Below, piece by piece: positions 34,334-43,289 of a stretch of DNA of 64,000 nucleotides. The DNA is from Blastocatellia bacterium (lineage in GTDB: Bacteria; Acidobacteriota; Blastocatellia; HR10), in contig JANWYV010000024.1 in assembly GCA_025055075.1 (NCBI GenBank), positions 1 to 64,000 on the forward strand. Reading direction: 5' to 3'. Under the pieces are notes generated by a model. That model was not told the DNA's origin, ran no database searches, and worked only from the letters and a program-made list of their open reading frames with translations. How positions within the stretch are numbered: position 1 is the first letter of the stretch; every line of letters starts with the position of its first letter. Both the position numbers and the translations under genes were made by a program.

Positions 34334-35818
34334 ATGGGCGTGATTCGACCGACATTCGGAGAAGTGCGCGAGCTGGCGCGGCGGGGGAATATCATCCCCG
34401 TGACGAAGGTGATCGCTGCCGATCTCCTCACGCCCGTCTTGGCCTTCCTGCGCCTTCGCCCTCAGGCGCGATTTCCCTTTCTCCTCGAGTCGGTCGAGGG
34501 GGGAGAGAAGATCGCTCGATACTCTTTCATCGGGGCGAATCCGCACACGGTCATTCGCGCGCGGGAAGATCGCTGCGTGATCGAAACAAATCACGAACGA
34601 GTCGAGCGGGCCGACGCCTTTCTCGATCTCTTGCGAGAGCTGACGGCATCGTATCATCCCGTGACATGGCCGGGCTTGCCGCCCTTCACGGCGGGCGCAG
34701 TCGGTTACATGTCCTACGATGCGGTCCGATGGTTCGAGCGCATTCCGGCGCGCGCGCGGAACGATCTGCCGCTCGATCTCGCGCAGATGATGTTCTACTC
34801 GACGCTCTTGGCCTTCGATCACGCGCGCCATCAAATTCATCTCATCGCCAACGTCTTCACCGGTGGGCGCGAGCATCGGTTGAAGGAGAAATATGAGCAA
34901 GCCGTCGCGGAAATCGAGGCGATGGAAGCGCGGCTGCAGCGCTCCGTGGAAGTGCCACGGGCGAAGGCACCCGCGTCCTCGCTCCTTGTGCGCTCGAACA
35001 TGATGCGGGACGAATTCGAGCAAAGGGTCCGGCAGGCGAAAGATTATATCGCGCGCGGCGAGGCCTTTCAGATCGTCCTCTCGCAGCGATTCGAGGTCGA
35101 GGTGGGCGATCTGGATCCGTTCCAAGTGTATCGCGCGCTGCGAATGCTCAATCCCTCGCCGTACATGTTCTACATGGAGTTGGAGGAGACGCATCTGGTC
35201 GGCGCGTCGCCGGAGATGCTCGTACGGATTGTGGGGGATGAGATCACCTACCGTCCGATCGCGGGGACGCGCCCGCGGGGGATGACCGACGCTGAGGATC
35301 GCGCGCTCGAAGCCGACTTGCTCGCGGATGAGAAAGAGAGAGCGGAGCATGTGATGCTCGTGGACCTGGGGCGCAACGATGTCGGGCGCGTAGCCGAATA
35401 TGGTTCGGTAGAGGTCACCGACCTCATGGTCGTCGAACGCTATTCGCACGTCATGCATTTGGTCTCGACGATCCGAGGCCGGCGCCGGCCGGACAAGGAT
35501 CGCTTCGATGTGCTGGCCGCGTGTTTCCCGGCCGGCACGGTCACCGGCGCTCCGAAAATTCGCGCCATGGAGATCATTGACGAGTTGGAGCCGACGCGGC
35601 GCGGCATTTATGCTGGGACCGTTCTTTACGCCGATTATTCGGGGAATCTTGATTCCTGCATCGTCATCCGCACGGCGCTCATCCGGAATGGGCGGGCGTA
35701 CGTCCAAGCGGGTGCGGGAATCGTCGCTGATTCCATTCCCGAACGGGAGTATCAGGAGACGGTGAACAAAGCCCGTTCGGTGATTCGGGCCATCGAAGTG
35801 GCGAGCACAGAGTTATGA
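34334..35818 (+). CDS. trpE: Anthranilate synthase component I
   Basis: About 494 residues. It forms anthranilate from chorismate with ammonia supplied by TrpG. The chorismate-binding core is complete: FQIVLSQRFEVEV, PSPYMFYMELEETHLVGASPEML, the PIAGTRPRG loop, DLGRNDVGRVA and FPAGTVTGAPK. The frame opens at 34301, but ATG 34334 follows GAGGTG 5 bases upstream and just after the previous stop, so I prefer it. It overlaps the cyclophilin gene by 4 bases. No leader peptide attenuator is visible. Confidence 0.95.
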   Translation: MGVIRPTFGEVRELARRGNIIPVTKVIAADLLTPVLAFLRLRPQARFPFLLESVEGGEKIARYSFIGANPHTVIRAREDRCVIETNHERVERADAFLDLLRELTASYHPVTWPGLPPFTAGAVGYMSYDAVRWFERIPARARNDLPLDLAQMMFYSTLLAFDHARHQIHLIANVFTGGREHRLKEKYEQAVAEIEAMEARLQRSVEVPRAKAPASSLLVRSNMMRDEFEQRVRQAKDYIARGEAFQIVLSQRFEVEVGDLDPFQVYRALRMLNPSPYMFYMELEETHLVGASPEMLVRIVGDEITYRPIAGTRPRGMTDAEDRALEADLLADEKERAEHVMLVDLGRNDVGRVAEYGSVEVTDLMVVERYSHVMHLVSTIRGRRRPDKDRFDVLAACFPAGTVTGAPKIRAMEIIDELEPTRRGIYAGTVLYADYSGNLDSCIVIRTALIRNGRAYVQAGAGIVADSIPEREYQETVNKARSVIRAIEVASTEL

Positions 35819-36963
35819 GGGCACGGGAGATTGCGCTCGTGATGTTTATGCTCGCGGTCGTGGCGTCGCTTCCTGGAGGTATCGCCCAACAGCGACGCCC
35901 ACGGGCGGAAGCGCCGCCGCCTCCTGAGCGGATTGACGTCGAGGAGTTGAAAGACCTCCAGGCGGTCATCGAGACGGAGTTTGGAACGATCGTGATCGAG
36001 TTCTTCATTCAGGATGCGCCGCGGCATGTCGCGTATTTCATCCATCTGGCGCGGCAGGGGTTTTACGACGGGACGACGTTCCATCGCATCTTGCCGAAGA
36101 GTTTGATTCAAGGAGGCGATCCTCTGAGTCGCGATCCGCGCACGCCGCGCGAGGCATTGGGGCGAGGCGGATTGGACCGATTGTCGCCGGAATTCAATGA
36201 CCGTCCGTTCACGCGGGGAGTCGTAGGAGCGGTCCTGCGTCCGGGAGATCCCAATAGTGCGGGCTCGCAGTTCTTCATCTGCGTCACCGACCAGGGTCAG
36301 CTCGATCGGAAGTTCACGGCCTTCGGGCGCGTTGTCGAAGGAATGGACGTCGTGGAGAAGATCGCAGAGACGCCGACTGATGCTGACGGATTGGCTCGTC
36401 AGCGCATCGTGATGAAGTCGGTGCGGATTCGTCCGTCACCGCTCGCGCATCCGGAGGAGTTGAAGAAGTATCGCGTTGTCCTGGAGAGCCCCTTGGGGAG
36501 TATCGCGATCGCGATGATGCCGGAAGTTGCCCCGCGTCATGCGCGGCATTTCGTCGCGCTCGCTGGCGGCGGCTTTTATGACGGCACGACCTTTCATCGT
36601 ATCTATCCGGGGTATCTGTTGCTCGGCGGCGATCCGTTGACGCGTGGCGAGGATCGGTCGCTCTGGGGGCGCGGTTGGTCGGGTGAATTCCTCCCGGCTG
36701 AGATCGGTCGGATCGAGTTCGATCGTGGAATCGTGGGGATGTTGCCGATGAAACCGGACGATCCGAATTCGGGGAGCGCCATCTTCTTCATTTGCTTGGG
36801 TCGTGCTCCTCATCTCGATGGGAAGTATACGGCTTTCGGACGCGTCGTCGAGGGAATGGAGGTCCTGGAGAAATTCGAGAAACTCGAGACCGATGCCCAG
36901 AAAGCTCCGGTGACCAAAGTGCCGATCCGCTTCCGTGTCGTGCGGGTGGAGGAAGGGCGATGA
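35815..36963 (+). CDS. Exported protein with two cyclophilin-type prolyl isomerase domains
   Basis: 382 residues. A signal peptide ([17 protein letters not shown]) and a Pro-rich linker are followed by two tandem cyclophilin domains, about residues 50-205 and 215-380. Each has [10 protein letters not shown] near its start and a later PNSxSxxFFIC segment, so both look like complete folds. Each would catalyse cis-trans isomerisation of Xaa-Pro bonds in the periplasm. It overlaps trpE by 4 bases and trpG by 4, so a secreted foldase sits inside the anthranilate synthase operon, an unusual place. Confidence 0.9.
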   Translation: MRAREIALVMFMLAVVASLPGGIAQQRRPRAEAPPPPERIDVEELKDLQAVIETEFGTIVIEFFIQDAPRHVAYFIHLARQGFYDGTTFHRILPKSLIQGGDPLSRDPRTPREALGRGGLDRLSPEFNDRPFTRGVVGAVLRPGDPNSAGSQFFICVTDQGQLDRKFTAFGRVVEGMDVVEKIAETPTDADGLARQRIVMKSVRIRPSPLAHPEELKKYRVVLESPLGSIAIAMMPEVAPRHARHFVALAGGGFYDGTTFHRIYPGYLLLGGDPLTRGEDRSLWGRGWSGEFLPAEIGRIEFDRGIVGMLPMKPDDPNSGSAIFFICLGRAPHLDGKYTAFGRVVEGMEVLEKFEKLETDAQKAPVTKVPIRFRVVRVEEGR

Positions 36964-37541
36964 TTCTCGTCATTGATAACTACGACTCGTTCACCTTCAA
37001 TCTCGTGCAATATCTGGCCGAATTGGGGGCGGAGGTCGAAGTCTATCGGAACGATCGAATCCGCGTGGAAGAAATCGCGGCTCGTTCGCCGCGAGCGATC
37101 GTGATCTCGCCGGGGCCGGGCACGCCGGAGGAAGCCGGGATCACGTTGGACGTGATCCGGACGTTCGCCGGACGTATTCCTCTTCTCGGTGTCTGTTTGG
37201 GGCATCAAGCCATCGGACAGGCTTTTGGCGGGCGTATCGTGCGCGCTCCCGTGCTCATGCATGGGAAGACGAGCATGATCATGCACGACGGCCGCACGAT
37301 CTTTCGCGATCTTCCCAATCCCTTCCCGGCCACGCGCTACCACTCGCTCGTCGTGGATCGAGGATCGGTGCCTTCGTGCTTGGAGATCTCAGCCACCTCC
37401 TCGGATGGATTGATCATGGGCTTGCGGCATCGAGAATTTCTATGCGAGGGGGTGCAGTTCCATCCCGAATCCATCATGACGGGACAGGTGGGGAAACTCC
37501 TGCTCAGAAATTTCCTCGCATTGTGCGGGTCCTTCTCATGA
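36960..37541 (+). CDS. trpG: Anthranilate synthase component II (glutamine amidotransferase)
   Basis: 193 residues of the class I glutamine amidotransferase fold. It begins [19 protein letters not shown]; the nucleophile is in [11 protein letters not shown], and the catalytic His-Glu is in [10 protein letters not shown]. It releases ammonia for TrpE and in many bacteria also serves para-aminobenzoate synthase. The frame is open upstream to 36792 inside the cyclophilin gene; the ATG overlapping the cyclophilin stop is the real start. No further trp genes follow. Confidence 0.95.
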   Translation: MILVIDNYDSFTFNLVQYLAELGAEVEVYRNDRIRVEEIAARSPRAIVISPGPGTPEEAGITLDVIRTFAGRIPLLGVCLGHQAIGQAFGGRIVRAPVLMHGKTSMIMHDGRTIFRDLPNPFPATRYHSLVVDRGSVPSCLEISATSSDGLIMGLRHREFLCEGVQFHPESIMTGQVGKLLLRNFLALCGSFS

Positions 37542-37709
37542 TTCGCGCGTGGATGAGAGCGGTTTCGTTGCCTTGCGCGATCCTCGCCCACGAGGCTATG
37601 ATCTTCTCTTGATTCGAGAGAGCCGTGGGCAAGAAGTGGGGCGATGCCGATGTGAGCGTTTGCCTCTTCGGATGTGCACGACGCATGCCCGCGTGAGACG
37701 GGGGAGACG

Positions 37710-38441
37710 ATGATACCCATTCGCGATGACATTCCATCTCGGCGCTATCCCATTGTCACCGTCGTCTTGATCGTCATCAATGTCCTCGCCTTCTTCTACG
37801 AATTGTCTCTGGGGCCAGAGGAGCTTCAACAATTCTTCTACGCTTACGCCGTCGTCCCGGTGAGATATTTCGCGGAAGGACAGTTCGACGTATGGGGGGG
37901 CTTTCACAGGTACGAGGCGTCCGATCTGATCCTCCCGATCTTCACGGCGATGTTCTTGCACGGCGGGTGGCTGCATCTTGGGGGGAACATGCTCTATCTT
38001 TGGATCTTCGGAGACAACGTGGAGGATCGGATGGGGCATTTCCGATTTTTGATCTTCTATCTTCTGTGCGGCGTGCTGGCGACGGCGGCGCACGTGGTGA
38101 CCAATGCCGACTCGCACGTTCCGAGTTTAGGGGCGAGCGGCGCGATCAGCGGCGTGCTGGGCGCGTATTTCATGCTCTATCCTGGCGCACGCGTGGTGAC
38201 GCTCCTTCCGATTTGGATCTTCCTGCAGCTCATCGAGATTCCGGCCTTCTTCTTTCTCGCTTTCTGGTTCGTGCAGCAATTCTTCTATGGGGCGTTGAGC
38301 CTCGGCGTTGAATCGGCGCAAACGGGGGGAGTCGCCTGGTGGGCGCATATTGGTGGGTTCGTCTCCGGCGCCGCCCTCGTTCACGTCTTCAAACGGCGCG
38401 ATTACTTCAATTACTTTCGCCCGAGGCGCCTTTCTTGGTGA
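37710..38441 (+). CDS. Rhomboid family intramembrane serine protease
   Basis: 243 residues, about six membrane helices. The catalytic Ser is in GASGAISGVLGAYFML and the partner His in WWAHIGGFVSGAALVH; an HGGWLHLGGNMLYLWIFG segment supplies the conserved loop. It cleaves membrane proteins within the bilayer; the substrate is unknown. ATG 37710 follows GGGGGAG; an in-frame ATG at 37674 has no ribosome site. It lies 168 bases after trpG in its own unit. Confidence 0.92.
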   Translation: MIPIRDDIPSRRYPIVTVVLIVINVLAFFYELSLGPEELQQFFYAYAVVPVRYFAEGQFDVWGGFHRYEASDLILPIFTAMFLHGGWLHLGGNMLYLWIFGDNVEDRMGHFRFLIFYLLCGVLATAAHVVTNADSHVPSLGASGAISGVLGAYFMLYPGARVVTLLPIWIFLQLIEIPAFFFLAFWFVQQFFYGALSLGVESAQTGGVAWWAHIGGFVSGAALVHVFKRRDYFNYFRPRRLSW

Positions 38442-38456
38442 GATGGAGTTCGGAGA

Positions 38457-38479
38457 CCGCCCGGAAGGGATGCGGGCGG
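38457..38479. terminator. Small GC-rich hairpin after the rhomboid gene
   Basis: CCGCCCG at 38457-38463 pairs with CGGGCGG at 38473-38479 across a 9-base loop, just before the ribosome site of the next gene. It may weaken read-through or the translation of the phosphatase gene. There is no T-tract. Confidence 0.35.
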
Positions 38480-38483
38480 GAGG

Positions 38484-39764
38484 ATGAGTGAGGAGCTTAT
38501 GGCAGAACGAGAGCGTATGGCGGTGCAGCCGCTCCTTGCCGAAGAGCGCCTGCGTACGCTGATTCATACCTTTCGGTTGGTGAGCGTTTCGCTCGATCTC
38601 GGCGAGATCCTGCAAGGGATCTTGCGCGCGGTGAAGCAGCTCATCCCGTACGATGCGGCTGGCGTCTTCATCTTCGATCCCGCGACCGGGCTTCTGCATG
38701 GGTACGAGACGGTGGGGTATCCGGGGAATTTGGCGCATGCTGGTCCGCTCCATTGCTGCGAGGGGATCGTCGGACACGTCTTACAGACGAGCCGAGGGCG
38801 CGTCGTTCCCGATGTCACGGCGGATCCGTATTATGTCCGGGCGCGCGAGGAGACGCGATCGGAGCTGGCGGCACCTCTGATCGGAAGCGGAGGGAAGACC
38901 ATCGGAGTGATCAACTTGGAGTCGGATACGCCGAATGCGTACAGCGAGGCGGACCTGGAGCTGCTCACGTTGTTCGCGAGTTTGGTCGCCATCGCTATCG
39001 AAAAGGCCGACTTGCATCAGGAGATGTTAGAGAAGCGACGTCTGGAGAGCGAGCTGCGCGTCGCGCGTCAGGTCATGGAGGCGCTTATGCCGGCGCGCGC
39101 GCCCGAGGTCGTGAACTTCGAGATCTTCGGACGTATGATCCCCTCGGCCGAAGTGGGCGGCGATTATTACGATTTCATTGATGTGGCCGATGGGCGCTTG
39201 GGCATCGTGATCGCCGACGTCTCGGGCAAGGGGGTTCCAGCAGCGCTGATCATGGCGACGTTCCGCGCTTCCTTACATGCGCTTTTGGGGAATGACTTCG
39301 CCTTGCGCGCAGTCTTCTCTCGGCTCAATCGGCTGCTTTTAGAAAGCACGCACGATCGCCATTTCGTCACGGCGTTCTATGGGGAGTTGGATGCAGAGGG
39401 GCGTCGGATGTTCTATCTGAACGCGGGGCATAATCCGCCTCTCTTCATCCGCGAAGGAGAACCGGTGCGATTGCTCTCCACTGGCGGCATTCCGCTCGGC
39501 GTCTTGAAGAATGCCGCTTTCTCCGAGGACATCGTGTATTTCATGCCGGGGGATAGCCTCATCCTCTATACCGACGGCGTCACCGAAGCGGAGAACGCGG
39601 AGGGTGAACCCTATGGCGTTCATCGGCTCGAGCAGATCGTTCGGCGCAACCTTCGACGTTCCGCTTCCGAATTGTGCGACGCTATAATTGAGGACGTGCG
39701 ACAACACGTGGATTCCGAAACACGATCCGATGATTTGACGGTCGTCGTGGTTCGCGCCGTGTGA
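38484..39764 (+). CDS. GAF-domain serine phosphatase (RsbU/SpoIIE type)
   Basis: 426 residues. A GAF sensor domain (about 25-175) is followed by a short coiled region and a PP2C-type SpoIIE phosphatase domain (about 200-425). The latter carries GGDYYDFIDV, VIADVSGKGVPAALIMA and a late YTDGVTEAEN with metal-binding Asp residues. Such proteins dephosphorylate anti-sigma-factor antagonists and switch on stress or other partner-switching responses. No STAS or anti-sigma kinase gene is next to it, so the partner is elsewhere. It precedes the Hsp20-Lon pair on the same strand. Confidence 0.9.
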   Translation: MSEELMAERERMAVQPLLAEERLRTLIHTFRLVSVSLDLGEILQGILRAVKQLIPYDAAGVFIFDPATGLLHGYETVGYPGNLAHAGPLHCCEGIVGHVLQTSRGRVVPDVTADPYYVRAREETRSELAAPLIGSGGKTIGVINLESDTPNAYSEADLELLTLFASLVAIAIEKADLHQEMLEKRRLESELRVARQVMEALMPARAPEVVNFEIFGRMIPSAEVGGDYYDFIDVADGRLGIVIADVSGKGVPAALIMATFRASLHALLGNDFALRAVFSRLNRLLLESTHDRHFVTAFYGELDAEGRRMFYLNAGHNPPLFIREGEPVRLLSTGGIPLGVLKNAAFSEDIVYFMPGDSLILYTDGVTEAENAEGEPYGVHRLEQIVRRNLRRSASELCDAIIEDVRQHVDSETRSDDLTVVVVRAV

Positions 39765-39786
39765 GCAGAGGAGAGGGAGCCGGACG

Positions 39787-40143
39787 ATGGCGGAGAGGCG
39801 AGATCTGCTCTGGCTGCTCATGCGTGGCGAACGGGTTTCCGAGATGACCTGGAGCCCAGCCGCCGATGTCTATCGAACGCCTTATGGATGGTTGGTGAAA
39901 GTCGAATTGGCGGGGGTGAGTTTGGAGGATGTGGAGATCTCGCTCGATGGAGCGGATCTCTACATTCGCGGTGTGCGCCGCGATATGGAGCTGGGCGAAT
40001 GCTTGGAATGCTACCAGATGGAGTTGGTTTACAGTCGCTTCGAGCGCATCGTCTCGTTTCCTCGCACTCCGAATCCTTGTCGCATCGAGACCGACTACCT
40101 GAATGGACTGCTCATCATCCGGTTAGTCTGCGAGGAAGGATGA
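39787..40143 (+). CDS. Small heat shock protein (Hsp20 / alpha-crystallin family)
   Basis: 118 residues with a compact alpha-crystallin domain: PAADVYRTPYGWLVKVELAGVS, then LYIRGVRR, and a C-terminal GLLIIRLVCEEG. It lacks a long C-terminal tail with the usual I-x-I motif, so oligomer assembly may differ. It binds unfolding proteins without ATP. It starts 22 bases after the phosphatase and 13 before lon, suggesting a shared proteostasis unit. Confidence 0.88.
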   Translation: MAERRDLLWLLMRGERVSEMTWSPAADVYRTPYGWLVKVELAGVSLEDVEISLDGADLYIRGVRRDMELGECLECYQMELVYSRFERIVSFPRTPNPCRIETDYLNGLLIIRLVCEEG

Positions 40144-40156
40144 AAGGAGGGGGACG

Positions 40157-42604
40157 GTGAAAGAGGGCACGAATGCAGTCCTCAAGGAAGAGACAATTGC
40201 GTCCGGACGAAAGGTCTTGGAGCTTCCCGTCCTGCCGCTTCGCAATACGGTGGTCTTCCCGTTCATGCCGGTTCCACTGGTGGTGGGGCGGCGACGATCG
40301 GTCGCGGCCGTGGAATCGGCGGTGGCCACGGAGGAGCGATGGCTCGTCGCGGTCGCCCAACGGCGTCAGGTGGAAGATGAACCGGCGCCGGAGGACCTCT
40401 ATACGGTAGGCACGCTGGTGGTCGTCAAGAAGATGCTGCGCACCTCCGAAGATACGATTCAGATCCTCGTCCAAGGGATGGAACGGGTGCGCGTCCTGGA
40501 GTATCGTCAAGGTGAGCGCTATCTGTCGGCCCAGGTCGAAGTCATGGAGTTGCCCGAGGAGGAGAGCCTCGAGATCGAAGCCCTGCATCGGAACATTCTC
40601 GATCTCCTCCAACGTGGACTGAACCTATTGCCAAATGTGCCGCAGGAGATCGCGACAGCCATTACGACTTCGACGGATGATCCGGTGCGCTTGGCGTTCA
40701 CGCTGGCTGCGCTCTTGAATCTGGAGGTGGAGAAAGAGCAAGCGCTGTTGGAGGCGCCGACCCGTCGTGAGCTGCTGCGGTTGATCCACCGATACCTTGC
40801 CCGCGAGATTGACATCTTAGAGTTGCGGCGGAAGGTCGCCGGAGAAGCGCAAGCGGAGATGGACCGCGCTCAGCGGGAGTACTTCTTGCGCCAGCAGTTG
40901 AAAGCGATCCAGCGGGAATTGGGTGAGGAAGAGCCAGAGATGGCCGAGGTCAATCTCCTGCGGGAACGATTAGAGGCGACCGATCTCCCCGACGAGGTGC
41001 GCGCCGAAGCCGAGCGCGAATTGCGTCGTATGGAGCGGTTGCCCGCGACGGCTCCGGATTATCACGTCATTCGGACGTATCTGGAATGGATCCTGGAACT
41101 GCCCTGGCGCAAGAGCACAGAGGATAACCTCGATCTGGAACATGCGCGTCAGATCCTGGAGGAGGATCACTATGACTTGGAGGAAGTGAAGGATCGTATC
41201 CTCGAGTTCTTGGCGGTGCTCAAGCTCAAGCCGGGGGCCAAGAGTCCGATCCTCTGCTTCGTCGGACCGCCGGGTGTGGGGAAGACGAGCCTGGGACAAT
41301 CCATTGCGCGCGCGCTCGGGCGGAGATTCGAGCGCATGAGCTTGGGGGGCGTCCGCGATGAGGCAGAACTGCGCGGACATCGTCGGACGTATGTGGGGGC
41401 CTTGCCCGGACGCATCATTCAAGCGCTGCGCCGAGCCGGGACGAATAATCCCGTCCTCATGCTCGACGAGGTGGATAAGCTCGGCGTGGATTTCCGCGGA
41501 GATCCGGCGGCCGCCCTCCTGGAGGTGCTCGATCCGCAGCAGAACCATACCTTCCGCGATCACTATCTCGACCTGCCGTTCGATCTCTCCCGTGTCTTCT
41601 TCATCTGCACGGCGAATACGCTGGCGACGGTTCCTCCAGCCTTGCGCGATCGCATGGAGGTCATCCCCTTGCCCGGATACAGCGAGGAGCAGAAGTTCGA
41701 GATCGCACGTCGGTTCTTGCTGCCGCGGCAGATCCATGAGAATGGGCTGCAGCCGGAACAGCTGACGCTCACCGATGAAGCCCTGCGGCACATCATCTCT
41801 CGGTACACGCGCGAGGCCGGCGTGCGTCAGCTCGAACGGAGCATCGGGCAGATCGCGCGCAAGGTCGCGCGAAAGGTGGCCGAAGGGAAGGCAGCCGCCG
41901 TCTGTGTGGACGTCGCGGAGGTGAAGGAATATCTCGGGCCGGAGAAGTTCTTCACTGAGCAAGCGCGGAAGACGTTGCCTCCAGGGGTGGCGCCCGGATT
42001 GGCATGGACGGAGACCGGAGGAGAAGTCATCTACGTCGAAGCGACATTATTGCCTGGTGGCAAGGGACTGACGCTCACGGGACAGTTGGGCGAAATCATG
42101 CAAGAATCCGCACGGGCCGCTCAAAGCTATCTCTGGGCGCATGCGCGCCAGTTGGGCATCGCGCTGTCGCTCTTCGAGAAAAACGGCGTGCATTTGCACG
42201 TCCCAGCCGGAGCGGTGCCTAAGGATGGCCCATCGGCCGGCGTGACGATGGTCGCCGCACTGGCTTCGCTCTACTTGAATCGTCCCGTGCGAGCTGACGT
42301 GGCGATGACCGGGGAGATCACTCTCTCGGGCCTAGTGCTTCCCATCGGAGGGGTGAAGGAGAAAGTCTTGGCTGCACGACGCGCCGGCATTCGAACGGTC
42401 ATTCTCCCCAAGCCGAATCTGCAAGAGGTGGACGCGCTGCCTCCGGAAGTGCGGGCGGATCTCACGATCCTCCCCGTCGAAACGATTGATGAGGTCTTAC
42501 AGCATGTCTTCGTGGACTCTCCGACGGGGAATCGCAATGGACACAAGCGGCGACTCTCCATGAGCGCCCGAAGCAAACGAGCGCACAAGGCGGTCAGAAG
42601 ATAA
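40157..42604 (+). CDS. lon: ATP-dependent protease Lon
   Basis: 815 residues in the usual order: N-terminal substrate domain beginning at LPVLPLRNTVVFPFMPVPL, coiled region, AAA+ ATPase with GPPGVGKTSLGQSIARAL (about residue 375), and the protease domain with Ser in PKDGPSAGVTM and Lys in GGVKEKVLAARRAG. It degrades damaged and regulatory proteins in the cytoplasm. The start is GTG 40157 after AGGAGGGGG. Position beside hsp20 fits a heat-stress unit. Confidence 0.97.
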   Translation: MKEGTNAVLKEETIASGRKVLELPVLPLRNTVVFPFMPVPLVVGRRRSVAAVESAVATEERWLVAVAQRRQVEDEPAPEDLYTVGTLVVVKKMLRTSEDTIQILVQGMERVRVLEYRQGERYLSAQVEVMELPEEESLEIEALHRNILDLLQRGLNLLPNVPQEIATAITTSTDDPVRLAFTLAALLNLEVEKEQALLEAPTRRELLRLIHRYLAREIDILELRRKVAGEAQAEMDRAQREYFLRQQLKAIQRELGEEEPEMAEVNLLRERLEATDLPDEVRAEAERELRRMERLPATAPDYHVIRTYLEWILELPWRKSTEDNLDLEHARQILEEDHYDLEEVKDRILEFLAVLKLKPGAKSPILCFVGPPGVGKTSLGQSIARALGRRFERMSLGGVRDEAELRGHRRTYVGALPGRIIQALRRAGTNNPVLMLDEVDKLGVDFRGDPAAALLEVLDPQQNHTFRDHYLDLPFDLSRVFFICTANTLATVPPALRDRMEVIPLPGYSEEQKFEIARRFLLPRQIHENGLQPEQLTLTDEALRHIISRYTREAGVRQLERSIGQIARKVARKVAEGKAAAVCVDVAEVKEYLGPEKFFTEQARKTLPPGVAPGLAWTETGGEVIYVEATLLPGGKGLTLTGQLGEIMQESARAAQSYLWAHARQLGIALSLFEKNGVHLHVPAGAVPKDGPSAGVTMVAALASLYLNRPVRADVAMTGEITLSGLVLPIGGVKEKVLAARRAGIRTVILPKPNLQEVDALPPEVRADLTILPVETIDEVLQHVFVDSPTGNRNGHKRRLSMSARSKRAHKAVRR

Positions 42605-42608
42605 GGTC

Positions 42609-42645
42609 GCGGGCGTGGCGGAGGGCACTGGACCGCCACGCCCGC
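42609..42645. terminator. Perfect 13-bp hairpin between converging lon and the next gene
   Basis: GCGGGCGTGGCGG at 42609-42621 pairs perfectly with 42633-42645 across an 11-base loop. It starts 4 bases after the lon stop and ends 12 bases before the stop of the converging gene, so it can serve both strands. It has no T-tract on either side. Confidence 0.75.
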
Positions 42646-42657
42646 AGATGCAAGGGC

Positions 42658-43194
42658 TCACGGTAGGTCCAAACCGAGCGCCTTCCGGATCGTTCGCCGA
42701 GGCTCTGGGCTGAGATCCACATCCAGCAGGCCGAGGGAGAGGAAAGCGGGAGCCGCCTGTTGGTTCTCCACGAATTGTTCCAGACCTGCGAGCCTCCGCT
42801 TCTGAGCTTCCGTCAGAAGGGCGAGGAACCCGTTGCGGAACGTATCTTGAACATTCTCGATTTGAGCCCGCGTGCCTCGCAACGCGATGACGACGCTCCC
42901 GACGGCGACCGGATCGGGACTCGGCGCTTGAAGTAAGCGAGAGAGTTCCGCCGATTGAGCCGCAAGGGCCCGAAGCAAAGGAGCCAATGTTTCCTCCCGC
43001 GTGCGCAGCAACGCGGTCAGGCGTTCGGTCTGCGACGGCGTCAAGCTCAGATAGGTTCGGACGACCTCCACGCGCGGATCCGGAGGCGATGAACCCTGCG
43101 CCGCCTCTTGATCCTGCGCGTTGGCCGAGAATCGGCCCGAAATAGCGAGCATAAGAAGGATGAAAAGGCCGAGCAATCTATGTTTCCAACCCAT
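42658..43194 (-). CDS. Exported Spy/CpxP-like small protein
   Basis: 178 residues. A signal peptide (LLGLFILLMLAISGRFSANA) is followed by an all-helical region with LSLTPSQTERLTALLRTREETL, resembling the LTxxQ motif of the Spy/CpxP metal-resistance and chaperone family, plus a second similar helix (FLALLTEAQKRRLAGLEQFV). A periplasmic chaperone or sensor role is inferred from this pattern only. It is a single gene converging on lon. Confidence 0.7.
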   Translation of the reverse strand: MGWKHRLLGLFILLMLAISGRFSANAQDQEAAQGSSPPDPRVEVVRTYLSLTPSQTERLTALLRTREETLAPLLRALAAQSAELSRLLQAPSPDPVAVGSVVIALRGTRAQIENVQDTFRNGFLALLTEAQKRRLAGLEQFVENQQAAPAFLSLGLLDVDLSPEPRRTIRKALGLDLP

Positions 43195-43289
43195 CGCCGT
43201 TCACCTCCTCATTACGGTATCACCACTTGGATAAGACGGTCCTCCTCGGGTGAAAGTCTGGCGACATTTTCGCCGGGGAGGGGTGGCCA

